DNA from: Pseudomonas rhizophila
GTDB lineage: Bacteria; Pseudomonadota; Gammaproteobacteria; Pseudomonadales; Pseudomonadaceae
Length of the DNA: 64,000 nt
NCBI RefSeq assembly: GCF_003033885.1
Contig: NZ_CP024081.1
Location: forward strand, 1,953,980-2,017,979
Reading direction: 5' to 3'
The notes under the pieces are model-generated. The model was given only the letters and a program-made list of their open reading frames with translations, did no database searches and was not told the DNA's origin. Positions 43,695 through 52,977 of this stretch are shown one piece after another. Within the stretch, counting starts at the first letter, position 1. Every line of letters begins with the position of its first letter. A program made the position numbers and the translations under genes.

Positions 43695-43782
43695 TGTGGG
43701 AGCGAGCCTGCTTGCGATGGCGGCATCACATTCCCCTCAATGTGTCTGCCTGGACGCTATCGCGAGCAGGCTTGCTCCCACA
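43695..43782. repeat. REP doublet upstream of the NodT-like channel gene
   Basis: Inverted REP copies at 43695-43718 (TGTGGGAGCGAGCC...) and 43757-43782 (CTATCGCGAGCAGGC...) lie in the regulatory gap between the divergent LysR and efflux genes. Other than these, the gap 43530-43840 shows no gene. The REPs are fortuitously open in the frame of the downstream gene. Confidence 0.8.
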
Positions 43783-43840
43783 GTTGCGTCACCGGGCATT
43801 CAGCCTCTTCACGCCTCCCCATCTCAGGAATTTTGCGCAA

Positions 43841-45313
43841 GTGCCGCGTTGCATCAGCAGAGAGCTGAAGACTCTCAGTGTTTGGCTTTTAACGTTCACC
43901 ATCAGCGGTTGCATCGGCACGGGAGGGATTGCGCCGCAAGGCCAGGCATTGTCGGCCAATCAACTGGCCACCGATGAAGCGATCCGCGAGGCTGCCCGTG
44001 ATGCTCACTGGCCCACCGGCCAGTGGTGGAATGCCTATGGCGACCGGCAACTGGATCGCTGGATCGACCTGGCCGTGCATGACAGCCCGAGCCTGGCCCT
44101 GGCCGCTGCCCGCGTGCGGCAGGCCAAGGCCATGGCCGGTGTCGTCGAGGCTGCCGAGTCGCTACAGATCAATGGTCAAGCGACCCTCAAGCGCCACAAC
44201 TGGCCCACCGATCAGTTCTATGGCCCTGGCGAGTTGGCCGACACCACCACTTGGGACAATAACGCGGGCCTGGGCTTGAGCTATGCGCTGGACCTGTGGG
44301 GCCGCGAGCGCAACGCCAGTGAGCGGGCCGTCGACCTGGCTCATGTCAGCGTGGCCGAGGCGCGGCAGGCGCAGTTGGAGTTGCAGAACAACATCGTGCG
44401 CACCTATATCCAGTTCGCGTTGCACTATGCCCAGCGCGATATCGTCGTGGCGACCCTCCATCAGCAGGAGCAGATTCTCGAACTGGCGCAAAAGCGTCTG
44501 GACGGCGGCATCGGCACCCATTTCGAAGTCAGCCAGGCCCAGGCGCCACTGCCTGAGACCCATCGGCAACTCGACGCCCTCGACGAAGCCATTGCCTTGA
44601 GCCGCAATCAACTGGCGGCGCTGGCGGGCAAAGGGCCAGGAGACGGGGCGCGGCTGCAGCGCCCGACCCTGGCCCTCGGTGCGCCCTTGAAGTTGCCGTC
44701 GGCCTTGCCCGCCGAATTGCTCGGCCAGCGTCCGGACGTGGTGGCCGGGCGTTGGCAAGTGGCCGCTCAGGCACGGGGTATCGATGTCGCGCGTGCCGGG
44801 TTTTATCCCAATGTCGACCTGGTGGGCAGTATCGGCTACATGGCGACCGGTGGCGGGGCGCTGGAGTTCTTGACCGGCAAGAAGCTCAACTACAGCGTCG
44901 GACCGGCCATCACACTGCCGATTTTCGACGGTGGGCGCCTGCGCTCACAGTTGGGGGAGGCGGCGGCCGGTTATGACATCGCCGTGGCCCACTACAACCA
45001 GACGCTGGTCGATGCACTCAAGAGCATTTCCGATCAGTTGATCCGCCGTGAGTCCATGGACAAGCAACACGTCTTCGCTGCTGAGTCGGTGGCCGCCGCG
45101 CAACGCACCTACGACATCGCGATGGTTGCGTTCCAGCGCGGGCTCACTGACTACCTCAACGTGCTCAACGCCCAAAGCCTGTTGTTCAAGCAGCAACAGG
45201 TGCAGCAGCAAGTGGAGGCGGCGCGCCTGACGGCCCACGCCGACCTGGTGACGGCGTTGGGCGGTGGCCTGGACGCCGGCAAGGACATCCCTGACTTGAG
45301 CCATGTTGAGTAG
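43841..45313 (+). CDS. NodT-family outer-membrane efflux lipoprotein
   Basis: The product, about 490 residues, belongs to the TolC/OprM superfamily. From the GTG at 43841 (AGGAA upstream) it reads VPRCISRELKTLSVWLLTFTISGC, a lipoprotein signal with the lipobox Cys at about residue 24. Two outer-membrane-efflux repeats follow, for example LDRWIDLAVHDSPSLALAAARVRQAKAM and NYSVGPAITLPIFDGGRLRSQL, with RVRQ and LPAELLGQRPDVVAGRWQV typical of the NodT group. The frame stays open to 43691, but that extension would translate REP palindromes and is rejected. It gives the outer-membrane exit for the FUSC pump encoded next; the two genes overlap. Confidence 0.88.
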   Translation: MPRCISRELKTLSVWLLTFTISGCIGTGGIAPQGQALSANQLATDEAIREAARDAHWPTGQWWNAYGDRQLDRWIDLAVHDSPSLALAAARVRQAKAMAGVVEAAESLQINGQATLKRHNWPTDQFYGPGELADTTTWDNNAGLGLSYALDLWGRERNASERAVDLAHVSVAEARQAQLELQNNIVRTYIQFALHYAQRDIVVATLHQQEQILELAQKRLDGGIGTHFEVSQAQAPLPETHRQLDALDEAIALSRNQLAALAGKGPGDGARLQRPTLALGAPLKLPSALPAELLGQRPDVVAGRWQVAAQARGIDVARAGFYPNVDLVGSIGYMATGGGALEFLTGKKLNYSVGPAITLPIFDGGRLRSQLGEAAAGYDIAVAHYNQTLVDALKSISDQLIRRESMDKQHVFAAESVAAAQRTYDIAMVAFQRGLTDYLNVLNAQSLLFKQQQVQQQVEAARLTAHADLVTALGGGLDAGKDIPDLSHVE

Positions 45314-47513
45314 TTCTATTGTGATGTCTTTATTCGCTCCTGCCCGCTGGCTGTACCGCCTCGAATGGCGCCGTGGTTTCTTCGACTGGGCTCGCAGCGA
45401 CGGTGTGACGTGGGTCTACATTTTCAAAGTGCTGCTCGCCGCCTTCCTGGCATTGTGGCTGGCGATGCGTCTGGAGCTGCCGCAACCGCGCACGGCCATG
45501 ATCACGGTGTTTATCGTCATGCAGCCCCAGAGCGGGCAGGTGTTCGCCAAGAGTTTCTATCGCTTGCTCGGCACGCTGGCCGGCTCGGCGGTGATGGTGG
45601 CGCTGATTGCCTTGTTCGCCCAGAACACCGAACTGTTTCTGGGCAGTCTGGCGATCTGGGTCGGCGTCTGTTCAGCGGGCGCGGCGCGTTATCGCAACTT
45701 CAGGGCCTATGGTTTTGTGCTGGCCGGCTACACCGCGGCCATGATCGGTCTGCCGGCCCTGGCTCATCCGGAAGGCGCGTTCATGGCGGCGGTCTGGCGT
45801 GTGCTGGAAATTTCCCTGGGGATTCTCTGCGCGACCCTGATCAGCGCCGCGATCTTGCCGCAAACCGCCAGCGCCGCCATGCGCAACGCCCTGTACCAAC
45901 GCTTTGGAGTGTTCGCCCTGTTTGTCACGGATGGCTTGCGTGGACGCAGCAAACGCGAGGCATTCGAGGCGCGTAACGTCGGTTTCATTGCCGAAGCCGT
46001 GGGCCTGGAAAGCCTGCGCAGCGTGACGGTGTTCGAAGACCCGCACATGCGTCGGCGCAACGGTCGGCTCAGCCGCTTGAACAGCGAGTTCATGGGCATC
46101 ACCACCCGATTCAACGCCTTGCACCAGTTGCTCGAACGTCTACGCAGCCGCGGGGTGGATCATGTGGTGAATGCCATTAAACCGGGTCTGCTAACGTTGG
46201 CCGAGTTGCTGGACGGTTTTAGCGCCCGCGCCTTGACCGATAAAGACGCCGCGCGCCTGGCGGCGGAGCTGGCAACCTATAAAGCCGATTTGCCGGCACA
46301 GGTCCGCAGGCTGCGTGGGGTGTTCGAAGAAACAGATCCGAGCGAGGCAGAACGGCTGGATTTCCACACCGCCTATGAGCTGCTGTATCGCTTCGTCGAT
46401 GACTTGCACGGCTACGCCCAGACCCATGCGTCGCTGGCTGATCATCGCCACGAACGCGAGCAATGGGACCAACCTTTCATGCCGCAGACCAACGGTCTGG
46501 CGGCTGCGGCGTCGGGGTTTCGGGCAGCGTTCATCCTGCTGGTGCTGGGCAGCTATTGGGTCGCCACGGCCTGGCCGAGCGGTGCGACCATGACGATGAT
46601 TGCCGCCGCCACGGTGGGCTTGTCGGCCGCCACGCCCAACCCCAAACGCATGGCGTTCCAGATGGCGTGTGGCACGCTGCTCGGGGCCTTGATCGGTTTC
46701 GTCGAGATGTTTTTCATCTTCCCGCTGATCGATGGCTTTCCCTTGCTCTGCGTGATGTTGGCGCCGGTGATCATGTTGGGCTCATTCCTCAGCTCGCGAC
46801 CGCAATACGCCGGGGTCGGGTTGGGGTTGTTGATCTTCTTCTGCACAGGCTCGGTGCCCGACAACCTGACGGTCTACAACCCCTACACCTTCATCAACGA
46901 TTACCTCGCGATGATCCTTGGCATGCTGGTATGTGCCGCTGCCGGGGCAATCATTCTGCCGCCCAACAGTCGCTGGTTGTGGCGCCGGCTCGAACAAGAC
47001 CTGCGCGAGCAGGTGGTGTTTGCCATCAGCGGCCGGCTCAAGGGCCTGGCCTCGGGCTTTGAAAGTCGCACCCGGGACTTGCTGCATCAGGCTTATGGGC
47101 TGGCGGCGGGGCAACCTGGGGTGCAGCGGGATCTGTTGCGCTGGATGTTTGTGGTCCTGGAAGTCGGCCACGCGATTATCGAATTGCGCAAGGAACAGGC
47201 GATCTTGCCCGTGCATCCGGCCTATGCCCCAAGCCAGCCCTGGCGCCAGGCGATCCGCGTGATGGGGCGGGCGTTGGTGCGGCTGTTTCGTCAGCCCGGC
47301 CAGAGCAATCTGGAGCGCGCCCTGCTGGCGGTCGACCATGCCATCAGCCGCGTACAGGCCAGTGACGAACCCTTCGCCCCGCATTTCGACACCTCAGCCC
47401 TGCGCCGGGTGAAAAGCTACCTGCATTTCATCCGCACCTCGCTGTTGGACCCGCAATCGCCATTGGCGGCCTACGCCAGGCCGCTGCCCCAGGAACCCGA
47501 ACATGCCTCGTGA
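45303..47513 (+). CDS. FUSC-family inner-membrane efflux protein, AaeB-like
   Basis: The 736-residue protein has two membrane modules of about six spans each (residues about 35-175, KVLLAAFLALWLAMRLELP to ISAAILPQTASAAM; and about 400-550, AFILLVLGSYWVATAWP to AAAGAIILPPNSRW). Each is followed by a soluble helical domain. This duplicated layout is that of E. coli AaeB, a p-hydroxybenzoate efflux protein. Substrates here are unknown but likely aromatic acids. The ATG at 45303 overlaps the channel gene; an ATG at 45324 is a possible alternative. Followed directly by a DUF1656 gene and a fusion protein. Confidence 0.9.
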   Translation: MLSSSIVMSLFAPARWLYRLEWRRGFFDWARSDGVTWVYIFKVLLAAFLALWLAMRLELPQPRTAMITVFIVMQPQSGQVFAKSFYRLLGTLAGSAVMVALIALFAQNTELFLGSLAIWVGVCSAGAARYRNFRAYGFVLAGYTAAMIGLPALAHPEGAFMAAVWRVLEISLGILCATLISAAILPQTASAAMRNALYQRFGVFALFVTDGLRGRSKREAFEARNVGFIAEAVGLESLRSVTVFEDPHMRRRNGRLSRLNSEFMGITTRFNALHQLLERLRSRGVDHVVNAIKPGLLTLAELLDGFSARALTDKDAARLAAELATYKADLPAQVRRLRGVFEETDPSEAERLDFHTAYELLYRFVDDLHGYAQTHASLADHRHEREQWDQPFMPQTNGLAAAASGFRAAFILLVLGSYWVATAWPSGATMTMIAAATVGLSAATPNPKRMAFQMACGTLLGALIGFVEMFFIFPLIDGFPLLCVMLAPVIMLGSFLSSRPQYAGVGLGLLIFFCTGSVPDNLTVYNPYTFINDYLAMILGMLVCAAAGAIILPPNSRWLWRRLEQDLREQVVFAISGRLKGLASGFESRTRDLLHQAYGLAAGQPGVQRDLLRWMFVVLEVGHAIIELRKEQAILPVHPAYAPSQPWRQAIRVMGRALVRLFRQPGQSNLERALLAVDHAISRVQASDEPFAPHFDTSALRRVKSYLHFIRTSLLDPQSPLAAYARPLPQEPEHAS

Positions 47514-47703
47514 AATCGCCTTCCATGGCGTGTACATGCCCACCATGACCCTGATGTTTTTCATCGCCGCCGCCCTGGCCTGGGCCCTGGATCGTTTTCT
47601 GTCGGGGTTGGACCTGTACCGCTTCTTCTGGCACCCGGCGCTGCTGCGCCTGAGTCTGTTTACCTGCCTGTTTGGCGCGCTGGCGCTGACGGTCTACCGT
47701 TGA
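47503..47703 (+). CDS. DUF1656 small membrane protein, AaeX-like
   Basis: The 66-residue protein MPREIAFHGVYMPTMTLMFF... has two predicted membrane helices, about 12-30 and 46-63, and matches the DUF1656/AaeX family that accompanies FUSC pumps. Its exact role is not known. It overlaps the preceding pump gene and is ten bases from the fusion-protein gene. Confidence 0.88.
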   Translation: MPREIAFHGVYMPTMTLMFFIAAALAWALDRFLSGLDLYRFFWHPALLRLSLFTCLFGALALTVYR

Positions 47704-47713
47704 GATCAATGCG

Positions 47714-48589
47714 ATGAAAAAGTTTTTCAGCCTGCTTGCGACGCTGTTGGTGCTGGCCCTTGCCCTGTGGATCGGCCGGGTGTTGTGGGTGCACTACATG
47801 AACACTCCGTGGACCCGTGATGGTCGGGTACGCGCCGACATCATCAACGTCGCCGCCGACGTCAGTGGTGAGGTGGTCGAGGTACCGGTGCGTGATAACC
47901 AGTTGGTAAAAAAGGGCGACCTGCTGATGCGCATCGACCCCGAGCATTACCGCATTGCGGTGAAACAGGCTCGCTCTTTGGTGGCCTCGCGCAAGGCGAC
48001 CTGGGAAATGCGCAAGGTCAACGCGCATCGGCGTGCCGACCTGGACAGCCTGGTGATCTCCCGGGAAAACCGTGACGACGCCAGTAACATTGCCGACTCG
48101 GCCCTGGCCGATTACCAGCACGCCCAGGCGCAACTGGAGGCCGCCGAACTGAATCTCGCCCGTACCCAGGTCCGCGCGGCGGTGGACGGTTATGTCACCA
48201 ACCTCAACGTGCATCGGGGCGACTATGCGCGCATCGGCGAGGCGAAAATGGCCGTGGTGGACATGAATTCGTTCTGGGTCTACGGCTTCTTCGAAGAAAC
48301 CAAGCTGCCCAAGGTGCGGGTCGGTGATTCAGCGCAGTTGCAGTTGATGAGCGGCGAGGTGCTCAAGGGGCATGTGGAAAGCATCTCGCGGGGCATCTAC
48401 GACCGTGACAACCCCGCAAGCCGCGAGTTGATCGCCGATGTGAACCCGACCTTCAACTGGGTTCGCCTGGCGCAGCGGGTGCCGGTGCGGATCCATATCG
48501 ACGAAGTGCCGGACGGCGTGCTGCTGGCGGCGGGGATGACCTGTACGGTGGTGGTCGAGCCCAAACCGAGCGCTGACGCCCACGGATAA
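47714..48589 (+). CDS. HlyD/AaeA-like periplasmic fusion protein
   Basis: The 291-residue protein has an N-terminal anchor (FFSLLATLLVLALALWIGRVLWVHY) and the segment MNTPWTRDGRVRADIINVAADVSGEVVEVPVRDNQLVKKGDLLMRIDPEHYRIAV, diagnostic of the AaeA/EmrA-type lipoyl domain. A helical hairpin is followed by the second lipoyl half (ARTQVRAAVDGYVTNLNVHRGDYARIG). It connects the AaeB-like pump with the NodT-like channel. Fourth and last gene of the efflux operon; REP copies follow it. Confidence 0.92.
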   Translation: MKKFFSLLATLLVLALALWIGRVLWVHYMNTPWTRDGRVRADIINVAADVSGEVVEVPVRDNQLVKKGDLLMRIDPEHYRIAVKQARSLVASRKATWEMRKVNAHRRADLDSLVISRENRDDASNIADSALADYQHAQAQLEAAELNLARTQVRAAVDGYVTNLNVHRGDYARIGEAKMAVVDMNSFWVYGFFEETKLPKVRVGDSAQLQLMSGEVLKGHVESISRGIYDRDNPASRELIADVNPTFNWVRLAQRVPVRIHIDEVPDGVLLAAGMTCTVVVEPKPSADAHG

Positions 48590-48590
48590 T

Positions 48591-48679
48591 TGTGGGCGCG
48601 AGCCTGCTCGCGATAGCGGTGTTTCAGTGGGCAAGGAGGTTGGTTGTGCCGTCGCTATCGCGAGCAGGCTCGCTCCCAC
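48591..48679. repeat. REP doublet after the efflux operon
   Basis: Inverted REP copies at 48591-48619 and 48652-48679 fill the space between the convergent fusion-protein and short-chain dehydrogenase genes. Confidence 0.8.
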
Positions 48680-48707
48680 AGGGTTTCATGCGTGTTTACC
48701 CTGTGTT

Positions 48708-49532
48708 TTACAGCGACCCACCCAACCCGAACCGCTTCATCAAGCCTTTTTCCAGCAACCCCTTGGGCAGCAAACCGGCCATCAACGGCAACGCCCGGCT
48801 GCCATTGCCCAAGCGCAGCAGGCGCGGGGGCCTGGGTTGCTGCACGGCCTTGAGCAGTCCTGCGGCAAAATCGCTGGCCGGGGTCGGGTTGTCCTGGGAC
48901 GCCTTGGCGCGGCTGCGGATGCCGTCGCGCAGAGGCCACCAAGGTGACTGTTCGCTGATCAGTTGCTCGGCTTCATGGCCGGCATTTTTGGCAAAGCTGG
49001 AGGCGATGGCGCCGGGCTGGACTTCCATCACGCGGATCCCGAACGGTGCCAGTTCCATGCGCAGCGCATCGCTCAAGGCATGCACCGCCGCTTTCGAGGC
49101 GCAATAGGCGCCAGCAAATGGCGTCACCAGTACGCCGGAAACGCTGCCGATGTTCACCACCAATCCCTTGGCCCGGCGCAGCACCGGGAATAGTGCGCGG
49201 GTCACTCCGACGACCGCGAACACGTTGGTTTCGAACTGGCGCTGCATGGCCGGCACACCACCGTCCAACAATGGACCCATGGCGCCGTAGCCGGCATTGT
49301 TGATCAGCACATCGAGACCGCCGTGTTGTTGGTTGATGCGTTCGCTCAACTGTTCCAAGGCCGGGCCATCATTGACGTCCAGTTGTACGGCGGTAAACCC
49401 GGCAGCACTGAGCAGCGCCACGTCCTCATCCTTGCGTGCACTGGCCCATACTTGATAGCCGGCGGCCTTGAAGGCATCGGCGAGGGCGCGGCCGATGCCG
49501 CTGGAACATCCGGTAATCAACGCAACGGGCAT
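48708..49532 (-). CDS. Short-chain dehydrogenase/reductase (SDR) family oxidoreductase
   Basis: The product, about 274 residues, is a classical SDR. It has the cofactor loop TGCSSGIGRALAD at residues 8-20, the NNAGYGAMG stretch, and the catalytic Ser/Tyr/Lys in NIGSVSGVL and AYCASKAAVHALSDALRMEL. The region PFGIRVMEVQPGAIASSFAKNA follows the usual pattern. Substrate and pathway cannot be inferred, although similar proteins are often annotated as fatty-acid or retinol-type SDRs. The ATG at 49532 is preferred to that at 49538 because AAGGA is six bases before it. Confidence 0.88.
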   Translation of the reverse strand: MPVALITGCSSGIGRALADAFKAAGYQVWASARKDEDVALLSAAGFTAVQLDVNDGPALEQLSERINQQHGGLDVLINNAGYGAMGPLLDGGVPAMQRQFETNVFAVVGVTRALFPVLRRAKGLVVNIGSVSGVLVTPFAGAYCASKAAVHALSDALRMELAPFGIRVMEVQPGAIASSFAKNAGHEAEQLISEQSPWWPLRDGIRSRAKASQDNPTPASDFAAGLLKAVQQPRPPRLLRLGNGSRALPLMAGLLPKGLLEKGLMKRFGLGGSL

Positions 49533-49563
49533 AGCCATTCCTTATGCAAACAGTGAGAGGGGA

Positions 49564-50028
49564 TCAGTTGGAGAAGCTGCCTTGCAATCGTTCGGCGCGA
49601 AACTCCAGGGTTTGTGGGCGGTAGCCGGGACGCAGTGGCGGCAGGGGCAGGCAATCCTGCCAGTCCGCGCCGGGCTGCAACTCGCCTGGGCCTCTGTAAC
49701 GAGGTGCGGTGTACTGATTGTCGGCCAGGTTGATGGTGTCGCCGGGTGCATACGCCGCGATTCGCCAGCGCAGTTCGATCAGCGGTACATCGTTGCCATT
49801 GGTCATGTTCAGCAACAGCGGACGGTCGGCCGGGCAGCGTTCGGGGGCGTAAGTGACGCGCAGATCCAGGCGCGCCAGTTGCCGGGTTTCGCGGCTGTCC
49901 TCCCAGAGTACCCACGCGGCCACCAGTCCCAGCCCGACGAACGCCGCCAGGGACACCGGCAACGCCTTGGCCGGATAGCGCAGCAGCAGGATGAGCCAGG
50001 TGATGACCAGCAAGACGCCGATAAGCAT
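49564..50028 (-). CDS. Conserved-looking membrane-anchored protein of unknown function
   Basis: The 154-residue protein begins MLIGVLLVITWLILLLRYPAKALPVSLAAFVGLGLVAAWVLWED, two closely spaced N-terminal membrane helices. A soluble, probably periplasmic domain follows (LARLDLRVTYAPERCPADRPLLL, LRWRIAAYAPGDTINLADN) that looks beta-rich, with a Cys in ERCP and another in WQDCLPL. I do not recognise the family. A frame eight codons longer exists, but GGAGG lies eight bases before the ATG at 50028. It stands alone, 30 bases from the SDR gene on the same strand. Confidence 0.72.
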   Translation of the reverse strand: MLIGVLLVITWLILLLRYPAKALPVSLAAFVGLGLVAAWVLWEDSRETRQLARLDLRVTYAPERCPADRPLLLNMTNGNDVPLIELRWRIAAYAPGDTINLADNQYTAPRYRGPGELQPGADWQDCLPLPPLRPGYRPQTLEFRAERLQGSFSN

Positions 50029-50201
50029 GGTTGAAGCCTCCGTTACCGTCACACCATCCTACCGGAGGGGGCGGGCCGTGGGTATTCATCCGTCTCGGGC
50101 CGTCGGTCGCCGCTGTCATATCTGACAGTAGGCAAGGGTTGTCTGCCCTTGTTAGATGCCGTTTACGACGCTGCGGTGCTACGACCAAGAGGTCTGATTA
50201 G

Positions 50202-52919
50202 ATGGGCATGGATCAGAGAACCCCGAGGCTGATGGCCTTTGACCCAAGGAATTTACCGGTTCGTTCGGTCGACTATTGGCGCAACATCGAGAACGGGCCC
50301 ACGCAAGAGCGCGTCACTCGCAGCCTTTTCGATGCCGCCGGTCGTTTGGCAAAACAGTGGGATCCTCGATTGTGGCGCTTGCAACCAGACGATCAGTCGG
50401 CGCCGGCCAACCTTACGACGGTTTATTCGCTGTCCGCTGCCGCGCTGCGTACCGATAGCGTCGATGCGGGCAGGCAGATCGATCTGCCTGGGCTCGCCGG
50501 CGAGGGTTTGCGGGCGTGGGACGGTCGGGGCACGCATCGCGAGGTGGGCTACGACGACCTGCTCCGTCCCGTGGTGGTGCTCGAACAAGGCGCCGGGCAA
50601 CTGCGTCGGTGCATGGAGCGGTTGAAGTACGGTTCCCCGGGCCGGGGCGATCGCGACCATAACCAGTACGGGCAGTTGATCCGCCACGATGACCCGGCGG
50701 GTAGCGTGCTGCTGGAGTCGTTTTCCCTCACCGCGCAAAACCTTGTCCAGAACCGTCGCTTCATCCTTGATGCCGTCACTCCCGACTGGCCGGAGCCGGA
50801 AGCCGAGCGCGAAACACTGCTCGAGCCCGGCGAGGGCGCCCGGTCAACCTGGTGCCTTGGCCCCCAGGGTGACGTGCTGGAGCAAATGGATGCCCTGGGC
50901 CATCGACAACGCAAGAGACTGACCCGTGATGGCCGGTTGCATGAAAATCACTTGTTATTAAACGGGCAGGACACATGGCAGCCGCTGGTCAGGGATATCC
51001 GTTACAGCGCCGAGGGGCAAATAGAGCAAGAAACGGCCGGTAACGGCGTGCAGACCACACTTCGATACAGTCCCGATGATGGCCGGTTGATGGAACGCCA
51101 CGCCAGGTGCGCGGAACAGGTGCTGCAAGACCTGTTCTACACCTATGACCCCATGGGTAACGTGCTGAGTATCGAGGACAAGGCCCTGCCGGTGCGCTAC
51201 TTCGCCAATCAGCGTATCAACCCGATCAGTCGTTTTATCTACGACAGTCTCTACCAATTGCTTGAAGCCAGCGGCTGGGAGGCGGGCGCTGCCAATCAGG
51301 GACCGCAGTCCGTTGGTCGCGTCGACCCGGCGGCGGTGAGCAACTACCGGCAGACCTATCGCTACGACGAAAGCGGCAACCTGCTGGAGCTGACCCATGT
51401 CGGCGCTCAGAATCATGGCCGCCAGTTGCAAGCGGCCCGCTACAGCAATCGTTGTTTGCCGTACCGCAACGGCGTGCCGCCAACGGAAGATGAAATCTGC
51501 GCCGCGTTCGATGCGCGGGGCAATTGTCTGGAACAGGACGAGGGGCGTTTCCTGGCTTGGGATCTGCGCAACCAGTTGAGTTCGGTCACCCCCATCGAAC
51601 GCGCCTCAAGGCTTAACGACGGTGAGATTTATGTTTACGACGGCAGCGGTCTGCGCGTTCGCAAATTGCGCACTCTGCAAGCCGGTGCCCGGACGCTGAC
51701 CGCCGAGGTGCGTTATTTGCCTGGGCTGGAACTGCGTGCCGACAGCGGCACTGGGGAGTCTCTCCAGGTCATCATCGTCCAGGGTGGGCTCAACAGTGTG
51801 CGGGTATTGCATTGGGAAAGCCCATCACCTGCGGGGGCCAATGACTTCTATCGATACAGTTTTACCGACCAATTGGGTTCGACCAGTCTGGAGCTTGCCC
51901 AGGACGGGAGAATCATCAGCCGCGAGCACTTCTATCCTTTCGGCGAGACCGCGTACCTGGCCGGGGAAGATGTGATCGAGGTCAGTTACAAGACGGTTCG
52001 TTACTCGGGCAAGGAGCGGGATGCGACAGGGTTCTATTACTACGGCTATCGGTACTACATGCCCGGTCTGCAGCGCTGGCTGAATCCGGACCCTGCGGGA
52101 GATATCGATGGGCTGAATCTGTACGCGATGGTGAGCAATAACCCGCTGACTTTTCGGGACGCCGACGGGCTCAACAAGACTGGCAAGTACGAAATAGAAG
52201 TGGGCGTAAAAAACCGACTGAAGCTCACAGCGGCAGCGCTTACGAGCAGGGTTGGCGTGTTCAAGGAAGCCACAGGAAAGTTCAGCGATGTGAATGACTT
52301 CAAAGTGGTGGAGGTCGGTGCATTCAATGACTATCTGGTGGGAGGGGATGAGGTCAAACAGAATCTACAACGCTACAAGCAACGCTATAAAGCCCTCTCC
52401 AGCGAAACATCGAGTTCGAAGGTCGTTGGGCAACCTTCAAACTTCGGTCTGGGGGCAAGCATTTCCAGTTACATGTTGCGCAGTGCCAATGATGTATTCG
52501 TGGACGAGCCGATCGATCCGGACGCGTTGAACAGGCACCCTGATTTCGTCGTTGAGCGGCGCTTTTTCGCGGTCATGAAAAAATCCGACAAGTTGAAACC
52601 ACCTGAAGAGCGACAGATTTATGGTCTGGCCGAATTGAACGCGTTTACAACGAAGGGAAAAACCGAAGTGGATGTTGTGCAAGTGGTCGTCCACCCTGAA
52701 ACCCAGGATGGCGGGACCTTGAAGAAAGAGGCGTTGGCGCAGGCCACCTCAGTGGCGCGACTGCCGATCCTGAAGGGGGTGGGTACATTCTTGACGGTGC
52801 ATGCAATCAAGGCCATTTCGAAGGGCGCGGACATCAGAAAAATCAGAACGGACGCGGTCAATCCGCGCTCGGCCAGGATTGCCGAAAAGTTTGATGCCAA
52901 GCGAGTGGTCAATCAATAA
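50202..52919 (+). CDS. RHS/TccC-like repeat protein with variable C-terminal toxin-type domain
   Basis: The 905-residue protein starts MGMDQRTPRLMAFDPRNLPVRSVDYWR, with AAGAGG upstream. Residues about 30-650 carry RHS/YD-type repeats (YRQTYRYDESGNLLELTHVG, EIYVYDGSGLRVRKLR). The RHS-associated core follows with DFYRYSFTDQLGSTSLELAQDG, EHFYPFGETAYLAGED, SGKERDATGFYYYGYRYYMPGLQRWLNPDP and DGLNLYAMVSNNPLTFRDADG. This is the TccC style of insecticidal Tc toxin C subunits, in which the core encapsulates and cleaves off a hypervariable C-terminal effector. The C-terminal domain here (about 657-905) is lysine-rich and less G+C-rich. It ends with a stretch resembling motif A/B of GNAT acetyltransferases (VQVVVHPET, KGVGTFLTVHAIKAISKG, VNPRSARIAEKF). 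No secretion signal, PAAR or VgrG domain and no neighbouring TcA/TcB gene or immunity gene is seen. Confidence 0.85.
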   Translation: MGMDQRTPRLMAFDPRNLPVRSVDYWRNIENGPTQERVTRSLFDAAGRLAKQWDPRLWRLQPDDQSAPANLTTVYSLSAAALRTDSVDAGRQIDLPGLAGEGLRAWDGRGTHREVGYDDLLRPVVVLEQGAGQLRRCMERLKYGSPGRGDRDHNQYGQLIRHDDPAGSVLLESFSLTAQNLVQNRRFILDAVTPDWPEPEAERETLLEPGEGARSTWCLGPQGDVLEQMDALGHRQRKRLTRDGRLHENHLLLNGQDTWQPLVRDIRYSAEGQIEQETAGNGVQTTLRYSPDDGRLMERHARCAEQVLQDLFYTYDPMGNVLSIEDKALPVRYFANQRINPISRFIYDSLYQLLEASGWEAGAANQGPQSVGRVDPAAVSNYRQTYRYDESGNLLELTHVGAQNHGRQLQAARYSNRCLPYRNGVPPTEDEICAAFDARGNCLEQDEGRFLAWDLRNQLSSVTPIERASRLNDGEIYVYDGSGLRVRKLRTLQAGARTLTAEVRYLPGLELRADSGTGESLQVIIVQGGLNSVRVLHWESPSPAGANDFYRYSFTDQLGSTSLELAQDGRIISREHFYPFGETAYLAGEDVIEVSYKTVRYSGKERDATGFYYYGYRYYMPGLQRWLNPDPAGDIDGLNLYAMVSNNPLTFRDADGLNKTGKYEIEVGVKNRLKLTAAALTSRVGVFKEATGKFSDVNDFKVVEVGAFNDYLVGGDEVKQNLQRYKQRYKALSSETSSSKVVGQPSNFGLGASISSYMLRSANDVFVDEPIDPDALNRHPDFVVERRFFAVMKKSDKLKPPEERQIYGLAELNAFTTKGKTEVDVVQVVVHPETQDGGTLKKEALAQATSVARLPILKGVGTFLTVHAIKAISKGADIRKIRTDAVNPRSARIAEKFDAKRVVNQ

Positions 52920-52921
52920 AA

Positions 52922-52977
52922 AAGCCCCCACCCAACCCACTGCGGATAGGGGACGCAGTGGGCTGGACGGGGGCTTC
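52922..52977. terminator. Bidirectional terminator between the RHS gene and algA
   Basis: AAGCCCCCACCCAACCCACTGC pairs with the complement in GCAGTGGGCTGGACGGGGGC with few mismatches. A residues on the left and T residues on the right serve both converging genes. Confidence 0.8.
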
